A stretch of 29,530 bases of DNA from Clostridiales bacterium (GCA_004556395.1 SFHK01000028.1:1-29530); one strand, 5' to 3'; shown: positions 1 to 7,946, counted from the stretch's first letter. Translations and numbers: made by a program. The notes: generated from the letters alone by a model not told the origin.

Positions 1-1
1 C

Positions 2-631
2 GACAACGACGGCCGCACGGCGCGGGCGGTTTGCGCGTCCAAGGAAGCGAAGCGCGCGTTTCTCTCGCAGATGCGCGTGAACGATTTTCTTTCGGAGGGC
101 GGGCGCATGCGGGACGTATCCGCCGAAGCACTTCCGGAGGAAAACGACCTTTCGAACCCCATGACGGCGGCGCTGGCCGTGTTTCACGCGAACCGTCTGC
201 TGGACGCGCACCGCTTTGACGAAGCGCGGGCAGAAATCGACCGGCTGCTCTCGGCGGATTCCGCGATTGTGGGCGTATATTTGCAGCTTCTGGCCTGCGA
301 CCGCATGTATCTGGCAGCGCTGGACGGCGAGACGGAGCGCTTAAGCGAGCTTCGAACGCCCGCGCGGCAGCGCTTTTTCAAGCAGATGCGCATAAATCCG
401 TCCGTGCTTCGCACCGGGTACGCCTGCGCGCTGCTGGCAGACAAGGATTCCGCGAAAGCGGCCGCGTATCTCGCCCGGTTTGAGGATGTGGCGAAACGCT
501 ACCCCTATGCCGGCGAAATCGAGGGCGAACGCGAGCTGGTCGCGCTCGCGAAGGAGAAGGGAGCGCAGGCGGGTTTTCGGTTCTGTTCGTCGCCGTGTTT
601 CTGCTGCTCATCGGCGTGGTCGTGTTTGTAA
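2..631 (+). CDS. Site-2 protease (M50) family protein, C-terminal part only
   Basis: The reading frame is open from the window edge, so the N-terminus lies outside; an internal ATG at 71 is unlikely to be the real start. The visible part is a soluble helical domain with short phrases (NDG near the edge, FHANRLLD, RINPSVLRTGYA, YPYAGEIEGERELVAL) that I recall from the cytosolic C-terminus of M50-type metallopeptidases of Clostridia. The zinc-binding HExxH and the membrane segments are not in the window, so the family call rests on this resemblance alone. The last residues after about position 560 are Cys/Ser-rich and unlike the rest. They read out of frame through the beginning of the next gene, which suggests that the true end was earlier and that an indel lies at the junction. 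A generic helical-repeat protein is the alternative. Confidence 0.5.
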   Translation, partial: DNDGRTARAVCASKEAKRAFLSQMRVNDFLSEGGRMRDVSAEALPEENDLSNPMTAALAVFHANRLLDAHRFDEARAEIDRLLSADSAIVGVYLQLLACDRMYLAALDGETERLSELRTPARQRFFKQMRINPSVLRTGYACALLADKDSAKAAAYLARFEDVAKRYPYAGEIEGERELVALAKEKGAQAGFRFCSSPCFCCSSAWSCL

Positions 632-879
632 TCGTCTCAAACATCGCCCGCGCGGCGAGGGACAGGGCTTCCCCGCGGCTCACGGTGCCGGCGCGCGTCG
701 TCGCTAAGCGCGCGCAGGTGTGGAACCATTACACATACTACTACGCCACCTTCGAGGTGGAAAGCGGCGACCGCATGGAGCTTTCGCTGGACGGCGAGGA
801 CTTCGGCCTGCTGGCGGAGGGCGATTCGGGCGAGCTGACCTTTCAGGGAGGGAGATTCCTGTCGTTCGAGCGACGGTAA
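595..879 (+). CDS. DUF2500 family small membrane protein (start uncertain)
   Basis: The protein has one N-terminal hydrophobic segment followed by a small beta-rich domain with the DUF2500 pattern SPRLTVPARVVAKR, TYYYATFEVESGDRMEL and GDSGELTFQGGRFLSFER. DUF2500 proteins are short membrane-anchored proteins of unknown function. GTG at 595 is the only standard start in the open frame and has no ribosome binding site. The same frame is open upstream and encodes GFSVLFVAVFLLLIG, which looks like the missing first half of the membrane segment. An AAGGAGAAGGG stretch at 551-561 is placed correctly for a start near 568, but no start codon is there. The gene overlaps the preceding reading frame by 37 nt. 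Either an indel removed the upstream stop and this start, or an unusual start is used. Confidence 0.7.
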   Translation: MFLLLIGVVVFVIVSNIARAARDRASPRLTVPARVVAKRAQVWNHYTYYYATFEVESGDRMELSLDGEDFGLLAEGDSGELTFQGGRFLSFERR

Positions 880-905
880 ATATTACGGAAATCTGACAAA
901 AGTAT

Positions 906-934
906 TTGACGGCGCGTAATAAATGTGGTATACT
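906..934 (+). promoter_or_regulatory. Sigma-A type promoter for the small membrane protein gene
   Basis: TTGACG at 906-911 and TATACT at 929-934 are separated by exactly 17 bp. The pair sits 33 bp upstream of the ATG at 967, so the leader is short. Confidence 0.75.
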
Positions 935-966
935 TAGCGCAGAGAATCCTGAAGGGAGCCAAGACC

Positions 967-1236
967 ATGAGCAAAGAAAATCGCGGCGTGCGCAGAGTGT
1001 CCTTCCTCAACTGGTTTTTTACGCTGATTGTTTCCATCCTTCCCGGTGTGAATATTCTGTTTTTCATCATCACCATCGCGGCGGCGCGCAACGCGTCCAA
1101 AAAGAGCTTCGCCGTGGCGGCGCTGGTGCTCTCGCTGCTCATCCTGATCGCGGCGTGCGCGCTGGTCTTCTTCTTCGGCGACGCGTTCGTCCGCTGGGCG
1201 GAAAACCTGCTCAAGGACGTTCCGACGCAGGCGTAG
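967..1236 (+). CDS. Small two-helix membrane protein, unknown function
   Basis: This 89-residue protein starts at ATG 967 behind an AAGGGAG ribosome binding site at about 952-958. An upstream in-frame GTG at 925 lies inside the promoter and is rejected. After a short basic N-terminus there are two hydrophobic segments, at about residues 12-35 and 43-68, joined by a positively charged loop (AARNASKKS). A short amphipathic tail ends the protein. The positive loop predicts both termini outside or membrane-embedded. I recognise no family. It is transcribed alone, with its own promoter (906-934) and terminator (1266-1301). Confidence 0.75.
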   Translation: MSKENRGVRRVSFLNWFFTLIVSILPGVNILFFIITIAAARNASKKSFAVAALVLSLLILIAACALVFFFGDAFVRWAENLLKDVPTQA

Positions 1237-1265
1237 GGTCGTCGAACTCCACTTGCATCCGGACA

Positions 1266-1301
1266 GACCCGGGGAATCGCAAAGCCCCGGGTCTTTTTTT
1301 T
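1266..1301 (+). terminator. Rho-independent terminator
   Basis: A perfect 9-bp stem (GACCCGGGG at 1266-1274 with CCCCGGGTC at 1285-1293, 10-nt loop) is followed by eight T at 1294-1301. It closes the small membrane protein transcript. Confidence 0.92.
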
Positions 1302-1450
1302 GATAAATCCGTTCGCCGGACGGAAACCCATCTCGGGGACGCTCCCCCTCGCGCGCGTTATTTTCAAAAGCTCAAACGTTTCTAATACAACTTCAGCAAA
1401 TCGACATACTTTCTTATCTATAACTGCATATTTTTGTTATTCAATCCGGG

Positions 1451-1456
1451 TATAAT
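1451..1456 (+). promoter_or_regulatory. Possible -10 element of the secreted-protein gene
   Basis: A consensus TATAAT lies 74 bp upstream of ATG 1531 in an AT-rich stretch (1380-1460). No good -35 box is found at the right distance, so an activator may be needed or the match may be chance. Nothing else is seen in 1302-1530. Confidence 0.35.
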
Positions 1457-1530
1457 GTTTTCGTCTATGGTATGGACGGTCGGTATGCACTGCGGCCGGC
1501 CTGATTTCATTTGAAAGAGGGTATGAGCTC

Positions 1531-2223
1531 ATGAAGCGTTTTCTGATTGCACTGCTGGCGTTGGTACTGGTTCTCGGCGCCTTCGCGTTCACGGCGAATG
1601 CGGATAACCGACCGAGCAGCATGATCTGCACCGAGCGCAAGTGGCACTGGTTCGGCAACTGGGAGCCGAACGGCCACGGCGGACACAGCGCGTATTGTCT
1701 CTGGAATTACTGCATCAATTCAAAGCAGTATTCCGACAGCCTGACCAACGAGATCAGCGAGGAGTGGGGCTACGATCGCTGGATCAATAACCCCATCCAT
1801 GTGCGCTGCAATTTCATGAACCGCGTTGTGAACGGAGATAACGTATCCGTTGATCCCGTGTGCGGCGATATCAGGGGCGGTGAACAATTGCGGTTCCTTG
1901 ATGTGCGGTTGGGCAGGCGCGTTCCCACCACGCTCCCGCAGCCGTGCGTGCGCGTCGGCAAAACGGCCTCCGGCGACGAAATCATGACCGCCTGCTTCGA
2001 AATCAGCGGCATCATCAGCAAGTACCTGCGGTACGAAAATGAGATGAACAACGAGCCTGTGGGCGTTCACAAGCTGATTCTCCCCGCGTCCTTCGCGGAG
2101 CGCACGTTTACCATCGTGGCGGAGGACGGCACCGAGACCACGCCGAACACGTTCATCAACGCCGACGGCACCGTGACCCTGACGCTGGATCTTTCCGCGC
2201 CGGTTCTGATTCACCTCGGTTAA
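1531..2223 (+). CDS. Secreted Cys/Trp/His-rich protein, unknown function
   Basis: This 230-residue protein starts at ATG 1531 behind GAAAGAGG. It has a clear type I signal peptide (MKRF, hydrophobic core, AxA-type cleavage before DNRPSS at about residue 24). The mature part opens with a compact motif, C-T-E-R-K-W-H-W-F-G-N-W, then GHGGHSAYC-x3-C. This resembles the single W/H/C motifs (HxWGxW...GxHSxxCxxC) found in large surface proteins of gut Clostridia and could bind a metal. Seven Cys occur in total, most of them in the first 150 residues. The C-terminal third resembles a short beta domain ending in TVTLTLDLSAPVLIHLG. There is no sortase motif or second membrane segment, so it is probably released. 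It forms a single-gene unit with a terminator at 2239-2269. Function unknown. Confidence 0.8.
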   Translation: MKRFLIALLALVLVLGAFAFTANADNRPSSMICTERKWHWFGNWEPNGHGGHSAYCLWNYCINSKQYSDSLTNEISEEWGYDRWINNPIHVRCNFMNRVVNGDNVSVDPVCGDIRGGEQLRFLDVRLGRRVPTTLPQPCVRVGKTASGDEIMTACFEISGIISKYLRYENEMNNEPVGVHKLILPASFAERTFTIVAEDGTETTPNTFINADGTVTLTLDLSAPVLIHLG

Positions 2224-2238
2224 TCCCAAGCGCTTTCC

Positions 2239-2269
2239 GCGGCGGAGGTTTTTCCTCCGCCGCTTTTTT
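2239..2269 (+). terminator. Rho-independent terminator
   Basis: A perfect 10-bp stem (GCGGCGGAGG at 2239-2248 with CCTCCGCCGC at 2254-2263, TTTTT loop) is followed by six T. It ends the secreted-protein transcript. Confidence 0.93.
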
Positions 2270-2331
2270 ATGCCTTTTCACGGACGGACGCGGGACGGCG
2301 CTTTGATGATTCGAAGCCGCGCTGGGCGGCG

Positions 2332-2387
2332 AAAAAATCCCCTCACCGCCGGATCTTTACGGCGAAGCCGCGCCGGGCGGTGAGGGG
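2332..2387 (-). terminator. Rho-independent terminator of the argS-manA-GH172 operon
   Basis: 12-bp arms (CCCCTCACCGCC at 2339-2350 with GGCGGTGAGGGG at 2376-2387) enclose a 25-nt loop. On the minus strand they are followed by a run of six T (A at 2332-2337 on the plus strand). It lies 44 bp past the stop of the GH172 gene. Confidence 0.85.
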
Positions 2388-2430
2388 AGCCGCGCCAGAA
2401 TCCCTCGTCCTTCCGTTTTTCGGATGGAAA

Positions 2431-3522
2431 TCAGGTGATTTCGAGGCTTATGGCGTTTGGAAGGGGCGGGAAGGGAGCGGTGGGCAGGGTCTGATACCAG
2501 TAGGCGACGGTATAGATGTCGTCGCGGCGGGGCTTATATTCGCCGTTCGGGTACCAGCCGAGATCCTGAATCGTCACCTTCAGATCCTTTGTGAAGCGGA
2601 TCGGATCGGGGATATGCCAGCGGTACATGGAAAAGCGCATCTGGCTGGCGTATTGGTGGGGCTTGCGCAGGTAGTACATGCCGCCGTACAGGGAGTTATA
2701 CGGCATGTATTCGCCGCCCACGTTCCAGTCATACGCGCCGAGGAAATAATCCTCGGTGCCGGTTCCGCAGATGGTCGGGTTCCGGTCGCCGTCCATGAAG
2801 AACTTCACCTCGCCTTCGCCCCACCAGCTTCCGGTGCCGTTGAGCCCCACGTGCATCGCTGTGCCCACGTAGTGTCCGCGGCCGCTTACGCCGTCCAGTA
2901 TCACGTGATCCTCGCCCTGCGCAAGCGGAGTGGAGGCGCGAAACTGCGCGTGAAAGTACGCGGCCTCCTCAGGCACGTCCGTCAGCGCGTAATTGACCTG
3001 ATAATAGATCACGCGGACGACCTCGCTGCGGTTTTCAAGCGTGATCCTCGCGCTTTTGCGGAAGGGCATCGGCCAGAAGCAGTTCATGCCGCGATTTGGG
3101 TTCACGGCGATCATGGCGGAATTCAGCTGCATGAAGTTGGCGTCGAAGATGCCCGCGTCGTTCGTCGTCCACGCGGCGGCGAAAAAATCGCTCAGCGGAC
3201 ATTCGACGCTCGGCTGCGCCTGACCGTCCCAGTACATGCGGATGACCACGTCGCGGCCCACATAGCCGGCCATCCACATGCTCTGAATCGCGCCGCTGCC
3301 CTCGATGAGCGCCATTTCGAACGTCTCGCCGGGCTGAACGGCGTAGGAAGGCGAAACCTTCCAGCCGCGACCGAGGCTGCGCGCGCACTTCGCGCCGGTG
3401 CCCTCGGTCGCCAGTGCGCCCGCGTTCGGCTCGCCGCGGGGGTTCTCGGCGCTGATTGAGCGGGATTTCGCGTCTGACAGCAGCGAAAGCGCCGCGGGGG
3501 TGATCTGAAAATCGTGAAACAT
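2431..3522 (-). CDS. GH172 family (DUF2961) glycoside hydrolase
   Basis: This 363-residue protein is cytoplasmic, with no signal peptide. The start is ATG 3522, preceded by AAGGAGG at a 7-nt distance; an upstream in-frame ATG at 3561 lacks such a site. The sequence shows the DUF2961 layout: an N-terminal strand domain with SMWMAGYVGRDVVIRMYWDG, then WWGEGEVKFFMDGD at about 233-246 and GTGTEDYF at 253-260. GH172 contains difructose-anhydride- and D-arabinofuranoside-active enzymes that work through two conserved Glu. Glu236 and Glu257 are the natural candidates, and their 21-residue spacing equals that of the known catalytic pair as I remember it. The gene follows manA by 60 nt and ends the operon. 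The exact substrate cannot be read from sequence. Confidence 0.88.
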   Translation of the reverse strand: MFHDFQITPAALSLLSDAKSRSISAENPRGEPNAGALATEGTGAKCARSLGRGWKVSPSYAVQPGETFEMALIEGSGAIQSMWMAGYVGRDVVIRMYWDGQAQPSVECPLSDFFAAAWTTNDAGIFDANFMQLNSAMIAVNPNRGMNCFWPMPFRKSARITLENRSEVVRVIYYQVNYALTDVPEEAAYFHAQFRASTPLAQGEDHVILDGVSGRGHYVGTAMHVGLNGTGSWWGEGEVKFFMDGDRNPTICGTGTEDYFLGAYDWNVGGEYMPYNSLYGGMYYLRKPHQYASQMRFSMYRWHIPDPIRFTKDLKVTIQDLGWYPNGEYKPRRDDIYTVAYWYQTLPTAPFPPLPNAISLEIT

Positions 3523-3582
3523 GGTCGCCCTCCTTCGTCTGATAGCGTCGGGGTGTGTCAAGCCGTCGGTCGGGTTCGCGGG

Positions 3583-4590
3583 TTATTCGGTCAGCCCCGC
3601 CACGTCCTCGGCGCGGTAGCCGAGCCCGGCGCGGAGGCTCTCTCGGTCGGGCAGGGTGGAGCAGAGCGCGGGCAGTCGGCCCTTTATGCGGACGGTATTC
3701 TGGCAGGCGGGGATGAGCGCCGTTTCGAAGGGCGCGAGCTCCATACTGCCGCCGTCCCACGAGAGCTCGCACGGGCCGAGCGGGGTCACGAACGCCATCT
3801 TGGGGAAGGAAAGCGGCATGGTTCCGGCCACGTTCAGGCGCATGAAGGAGAAGTTTTCATCGCACACATAGTGCGTAACGCTGCCGCCCTCGGTGAGGAT
3901 CGTCGCGCCCGCGACCTTGCCCATATGCAGCTCGGGGCGGGTGACGTCCAGCGCTTTCCGGGTGTGCAGCGCGCGGGGCTTGCCGTCCCTGCCCACGCGG
4001 CCCCAATCCCAGAAGCGGTAGGTCGCGTCGGAGGACTGCTGAATCTCGTACACCTGCACGCCGCCGCCCAGCGCGTGCACCATGCCGTGCGGAATGTAGT
4101 ATACGTCGCCGGGCGCGACGGTGACGAAGTTGAGCGCCTGCTCAAACTCGCCGCGCGCCACGATGCCCGACAGCTTCTCGTCCGTGGGCTTCAGGCCGTA
4201 GGCGATTTTCGCGCCGGGGTCGGCGCTTAAGACCATCCACGCCTCGGTCTTGCCCAGCTTGCCGTCGTGTTCGCGGGCGTAGTCGTCGCCGGGATGCACC
4301 TGCACCGACAGCGTGTCGCGCGCGTCCAGCAGCTTTAAAAGCAGCGGGAACGGGCCGTTTTCCTCGCCCACGATCTCCGCGTAGTGGTTCCTGAGCGCGG
4401 CGGCCAGCGTCATGCCCGTGAATTCGCCGGACAGAATCACGCTTTCCATGCCCTCCAGCGCCGAAACCTCAAGGCTCTCGCCCGCGCGATCCTCGGGCGC
4501 GTCCTTGCCGAACATCCGCCGCAGCGCGTCGCCGCCCCACGGGGTCATCTCGCCGTAGCGGTAATAGGGACGCATTTTCATCGGTTCCAT
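3583..4590 (-). CDS. manA: Mannose-6-phosphate isomerase, class I
   Basis: The enzyme interconverts mannose 6-phosphate and fructose 6-phosphate in the cytoplasm and uses one zinc. The protein is 335 residues, the usual size of the short Bacillota type. Visible hallmarks are the opening PYYRYGEMTPWGG, the zinc ligands in QVHP (97-100) and GKTEAW (113-118), IPHGMVHALG (166-174) with the third zinc His, and the active-site stretch YEIQQSSDATYRFWDWGR (181-198). The start at ATG 4590 is set by AAGGAGG eight bases upstream; the longer frame to 4641 overlaps argS and is not needed. It is 28 nt downstream of argS and 60 nt upstream of the GH172 gene, in one operon. It probably channels released or imported mannose into glycolysis or supplies mannose 6-phosphate for glycan synthesis. 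Confidence 0.95.
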   Translation of the reverse strand: MEPMKMRPYYRYGEMTPWGGDALRRMFGKDAPEDRAGESLEVSALEGMESVILSGEFTGMTLAAALRNHYAEIVGEENGPFPLLLKLLDARDTLSVQVHPGDDYAREHDGKLGKTEAWMVLSADPGAKIAYGLKPTDEKLSGIVARGEFEQALNFVTVAPGDVYYIPHGMVHALGGGVQVYEIQQSSDATYRFWDWGRVGRDGKPRALHTRKALDVTRPELHMGKVAGATILTEGGSVTHYVCDENFSFMRLNVAGTMPLSFPKMAFVTPLGPCELSWDGGSMELAPFETALIPACQNTVRIKGRLPALCSTLPDRESLRAGLGYRAEDVAGLTE

Positions 4591-4618
4591 TTGTCGCGCC
4601 TCCTTCGTAGCTCTGAAA

Positions 4619-6328
4619 TTACATGCGGTCGGGCGCCTCAATGCCGATCAGGCCGAGCGCCGTTTTGATCGTCTGACTCGCGGCGCGGGTGAGCTGCACT
4701 CTCGCGGCGCGCGCGGACAGATCGTCGTCCAGAATTCTGTGTTCATAGTAGAACTTGTTGTACGCCTTGGCCAGCTCCACGCTGAAGCGGGTGACCAGCG
4801 ACGGCTCGTTGCGCTCCACGGCCAGATGAACCACGCCGGGGAAGTCGTCGATCAGGCGAACGACGGCCTGCGCCTCGGGATCGTCCAGCGCGGAATAGTC
4901 GGGCACGGCGTCCACGTCTCCGCACTTGCGAAGCACGCTCATGCACCTCGCGTGGGTGTACATGACGTAGGGGCCGGTCTCGCCGTCAAAGTTGAGGGCG
5001 CGATCCCACCAGAAGTCGATGTCCTTGATGCGGCTGTTGTACAGCGCGAAAAACACCACCGCGCCGATGCCGATCTTGCGGGCGACCTCTTCCTTGTTTT
5101 CGAGGTTCGGGCTCTTCTCGTTGATGATGCCCAGCGCCTTGCTGACCGATTGGTTGAGCAGATCCTCCAGATACACGATGCGCCCCTCGCGGGTGGACAG
5201 CGTCTGTCCCTCGTAGGACACCATGCCGAAGTTGACGTGCTCGCAGCCCTTCGCCCAGTCCCAGCCCAGCAGCTCCATCACCTTGAACAGCTGGCGGAAC
5301 TGAAGATCCTGCTGGTAGGCGACGACGTAGAGGTTCTTATCGAAGTGGTACGTGTCGTGGCGATACTTCGCGGCGGCGAGATCGCGGGTCATATACAGCG
5401 TCGCGCCGTCGGAGCGCAGGATGATCGCCGGGGGCATGCCGTAGTCGTCCAGACGCACGATCTGCGCGCCCTGATCCTCCACCAGCAGACCCTTCTGGCG
5501 CAGCTCGTCGATAATCGGCTGCACCTTGTCGGCGTAGAAGCTCTCACCGTTGTAGCTGTCAAACCTCACGCCCAGCATGTCGTACACGCGCTCCGCGTCC
5601 TTCAGCGTGACCTGCTTGAACCAGTTGAAGATTTCCAGCGCCTCGGGGTTGCCGTCCTCAATGGCCTTGAACCACGCGCGCCCCTCGTCGTCCAGCGCGG
5701 GGTTTTCCTTGGCCTCGTTGTTGAAGCGCACGTAGAGCTTCACCATCTCGTCCACGCCGCCCTTCATGACGGTCTCGCGGTCGCCCCAGCGCTTGTAGGC
5801 CGCGATCATCTTGCCGAACTGGGTGCCCCAGTCGCCCAGATGGTTCACGCCCACGCAATGGTAGCCTAAGAAGGTATACATTTTATACAGCGCGTTGCCG
5901 ATCATCGTGGTGGACAGATGCCCGATGTGGAAGCGCTTGGCGATATTGATGGAGGAATAGTCGATCACGATGGTCTTGCCCGCGCCCTCGTCGGAGCTTC
6001 CGTAGCGCGCCCCGGCCCTGAGCGCCGCGCCCACGACCTCGCGGGCGTAGGTGGCGCGGTCGACAAAGAAATTCAGATAGCCCTTCACGCTTTCCACGCG
6101 CGAAAGGAACGGCGCGGAAATCGCGCCCGCCAGCGCGTCCGAAATCATCATCGGGGATTTGCGCAGCGCCTTTGAAAGCTTGAAGCACGGCAGCGCGTAG
6201 TCGCCCATCGCCGCATCCGGCGGCGTTTCCAGCATGCCCGCCACGGCGTCCACGCCAACGTCCGCGCCGGGAAACGCCTTTCCGGCCGCTTCTGCGGCGA
6301 GCTGGGCGATCGTCAGTTTGAAATCCAT
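4619..6328 (-). CDS. argS: Arginyl-tRNA synthetase
   Basis: This class I aminoacyl-tRNA synthetase charges tRNA-Arg in the cytoplasm. The protein is 569 residues. An N-terminal Arg-tRNA-synthetase additional domain (about 1-100, with AMGDYALPCFKLSKALRKSP) precedes the catalytic domain with SSINIAKRFHIGH (125-137, the HIGH signature). NHLGDWGTQFGK and MVSYEGQTLSTREGR follow; the latter is the ArgRS counterpart of KMSKS. The C-terminal anticodon-binding helical domain includes LAKAYNKFYYEHRIL. The usual SSPNIAKPFHIGH is altered to I and R at two positions, which is tolerated in some lineages. Start ATG 6328 has GGGAG about 10 nt upstream. The promoter is at 6362-6391, giving a leader of about 27 nt, too short for a T-box. 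It is the first gene of the argS-manA-GH172 operon. Confidence 0.97.
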   Translation of the reverse strand: MDFKLTIAQLAAEAAGKAFPGADVGVDAVAGMLETPPDAAMGDYALPCFKLSKALRKSPMMISDALAGAISAPFLSRVESVKGYLNFFVDRATYAREVVGAALRAGARYGSSDEGAGKTIVIDYSSINIAKRFHIGHLSTTMIGNALYKMYTFLGYHCVGVNHLGDWGTQFGKMIAAYKRWGDRETVMKGGVDEMVKLYVRFNNEAKENPALDDEGRAWFKAIEDGNPEALEIFNWFKQVTLKDAERVYDMLGVRFDSYNGESFYADKVQPIIDELRQKGLLVEDQGAQIVRLDDYGMPPAIILRSDGATLYMTRDLAAAKYRHDTYHFDKNLYVVAYQQDLQFRQLFKVMELLGWDWAKGCEHVNFGMVSYEGQTLSTREGRIVYLEDLLNQSVSKALGIINEKSPNLENKEEVARKIGIGAVVFFALYNSRIKDIDFWWDRALNFDGETGPYVMYTHARCMSVLRKCGDVDAVPDYSALDDPEAQAVVRLIDDFPGVVHLAVERNEPSLVTRFSVELAKAYNKFYYEHRILDDDLSARAARVQLTRAASQTIKTALGLIGIEAPDRM

Positions 6329-6361
6329 TTCATATTCACTCCCATTTCTGGCTTTGCGTCT

Positions 6362-6391
6362 ATTATAATGCATTCGCCGTTGATTGTCCAA
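6362..6391 (-). promoter_or_regulatory. Sigma-A type promoter for the argS operon
   Basis: On the minus strand TTGGAC (6386-6391) and a perfect TATAAT (6362-6367) are 18 bp apart. The -10 box is 33 bp from the argS ATG. Confidence 0.75.
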
Positions 6392-6406
6392 TAAAGTTTT
6401 CAAGCT

Positions 6407-6442
6407 AAAAAGGGTCAGGCCGCGGCATGCGCGTCCTGACCC
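6407..6442 (-). terminator. Terminator of the antiporter gene
   Basis: 8-bp arms (GGGTCAGG at 6412-6419 with CCTGACCC at 6435-6442) are followed on the minus strand by five T (6407-6411). It lies 16 bp past the antiporter stop and immediately upstream of the argS promoter, so it insulates the two minus-strand units. Confidence 0.8.
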
Positions 6443-6457
6443 CGTTTGATCGTTTTC

Positions 6458-7768
6458 TCAGGAATTTTTGTGAACCTCGCGCTCCTCGATGGCCTTGATG
6501 GTCTTCATCTGGCGGCGGTTCACAACCTCGTGGCTCTTGGGCTGAATGTCTCCGGCCTTCGTGAGCGCCCACTTGGTGAGCGTCGGGCCGATCAGCTCAT
6601 ACACCAGCACGGAGAACAGCACGATGTTTCGGATCAGCCGTCCCTCGTAGCTGCCCAGCTCGCCCACCATCAGGCACATGCCCAGCGCCACGCCCGCCTG
6701 CGGCAGCAGCGTGACGCCCAGATACTTCGTAACCTTTTCGTCGCACCCGGTGGTTTTGCAGCTGCCGTACGCGCCCACGTACTTGCCCAGCGAGCGGAAC
6801 AGGATGTACACAAGGCCGATGCCCACCACGCTCAGGTCGGCGAACACGTCCAGCTCCAGCTCCGCGCCGCTGATGACGAAGAACAGCACGTACAACGGAG
6901 CCGTCCACGCGTCGGCCTTTTCCATCAGGTCGCCGGAGAGGATGCAGCGGTTGCAGAAGATCGTGCCCAGCATCATGCACACGAGCAGCGAGGAAAAGCC
7001 GATCGTGACCCTTCCAATATGGAATTCCGCCTTGGAAATGGCGACGGTCAGCAGCACGAACACGATGGTCATGGAAAGGCGGTTGCTGTTGGAATTGAAC
7101 AGCTTTTCCATCTGCGTGAGGATTTCGCCCATCACCGCGCCCAGCACCAGCGAAAGCGCGATTTCCAGCGCGGGATTGACCAGCACGGAGACGAGATCAA
7201 TCGCGCCGCTGCCCAGCGCGCGCGCCACACCGAAGGACACCGCGAACACCACCAGACCCACCGCGTCGTCCAGCGCGACGACGGGCAGCAGGATGTCGGT
7301 CAGCTTGCCCTTCGCCTTATACTGGCGCACGACCATCAGCGTCGCGGCCGGCGCCGTGGCGGTGGCAATCGCGCCCAGCGTGATGGCGGAGGAAATGGGC
7401 AGCTTGTCGCCCAGAATGAAGTGCAGCCCGATCAGCGCCGCGTCCACAAACAGCGCGGCCACCAGACCCTGCACGATACCAACGATCGTAGCCTGCTTTC
7501 CCGTCTTCTTCAGCGCGGAAAGGCGGAACTCGTTTCCGATGGCGAAGGCGATGAAGCCCAGCGCCACGTCGGACATCAGATTCAGTCCCTCGACGGCCTC
7601 CAGCGTGTGGAAGCCCACCGGCAGGTTCAGCTGGCCGAGGGCGTAGGGGCCGATCAGCACGCCCGCGACCAGATAGGCGGTCACGTCCGGCAGACCCAGC
7701 TTCTTCACGACGCGGGTCATCATCAGACCCGCCAGCACGGCAAAAGCAACGGACAGAAGCAAATTCAT
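6458..7768 (-). CDS. Cation:proton antiporter, CPA2 family
   Basis: This integral membrane protein of 436 residues has about 12 hydrophobic segments. It probably exchanges Na+ or K+ for H+ across the cytoplasmic membrane. The N-terminus (VLAGLMMTRVVKKLGLPDVTAYLVAGVLIGP) is the typical CPA2 opening. The conserved acidic pair is in LPVVALDDAVGLVVFA. The stretch ITLGAIATATAPAATLMVVRQY corresponds to the discontinuous helix region, and LLPQAGVALGMCLMVGEL is the second one. There is no C-terminal TrkA-N/RCK domain; the tail is short and charged. Start ATG 7768 is the best match to family length; its ribosome binding site (AGAGA) is weak, and an upstream in-frame start at 7819 is possible. Its upstream region carries an imperfect dyad (7817-7846). 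Confidence 0.88.
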   Translation of the reverse strand: MNLLLSVAFAVLAGLMMTRVVKKLGLPDVTAYLVAGVLIGPYALGQLNLPVGFHTLEAVEGLNLMSDVALGFIAFAIGNEFRLSALKKTGKQATIVGIVQGLVAALFVDAALIGLHFILGDKLPISSAITLGAIATATAPAATLMVVRQYKAKGKLTDILLPVVALDDAVGLVVFAVSFGVARALGSGAIDLVSVLVNPALEIALSLVLGAVMGEILTQMEKLFNSNSNRLSMTIVFVLLTVAISKAEFHIGRVTIGFSSLLVCMMLGTIFCNRCILSGDLMEKADAWTAPLYVLFFVISGAELELDVFADLSVVGIGLVYILFRSLGKYVGAYGSCKTTGCDEKVTKYLGVTLLPQAGVALGMCLMVGELGSYEGRLIRNIVLFSVLVYELIGPTLTKWALTKAGDIQPKSHEVVNRRQMKTIKAIEEREVHKNS

Positions 7769-7816
7769 ACATCTCTTCTTCTTTCTTCGCAAAATACCTT
7801 GGCATCGTATCAGAAG

Positions 7817-7846
7817 CAATGTTAATGATCTACCGCAATGTCATTG
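7817..7846. promoter_or_regulatory. Imperfect dyad in the divergent antiporter/oxidoreductase region
   Basis: CAATGTTAATG (7817-7827) and CAATGTCATTG (7836-7846) form an inverted repeat with 8 of 11 positions symmetric and a 8-bp centre. It lies about 50 bp upstream of the antiporter start and could be an operator for it. No strong promoter is seen for the antiporter. Symmetry by chance is possible. Confidence 0.3.
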
Positions 7847-7917
7847 TTTTTTGTATCTCCTGACGCGTTCTGAGCGCCGCGCGGCATAATGTTGCAAAAA
7901 GGCGCGCGTTTCTTTCA

Positions 7918-7946
7918 TTGACAAACCTTCTATTCTATGAAATAAT
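7918..7946 (+). promoter_or_regulatory. Sigma-A type promoter of the oxidoreductase/ThuA operon
   Basis: A perfect TTGACA (7918-7923) and AATAAT (7941-7946, five of six consensus positions) are 17 bp apart. The -10 box is 60 bp upstream of ATG 8007. Confidence 0.85.

Noticed and set aside
6329..6361. T-box leader in front of argS
   Set aside because: The promoter leaves only about 30 nt of leader, far too short for a T-box, and no T-box core sequence is seen.
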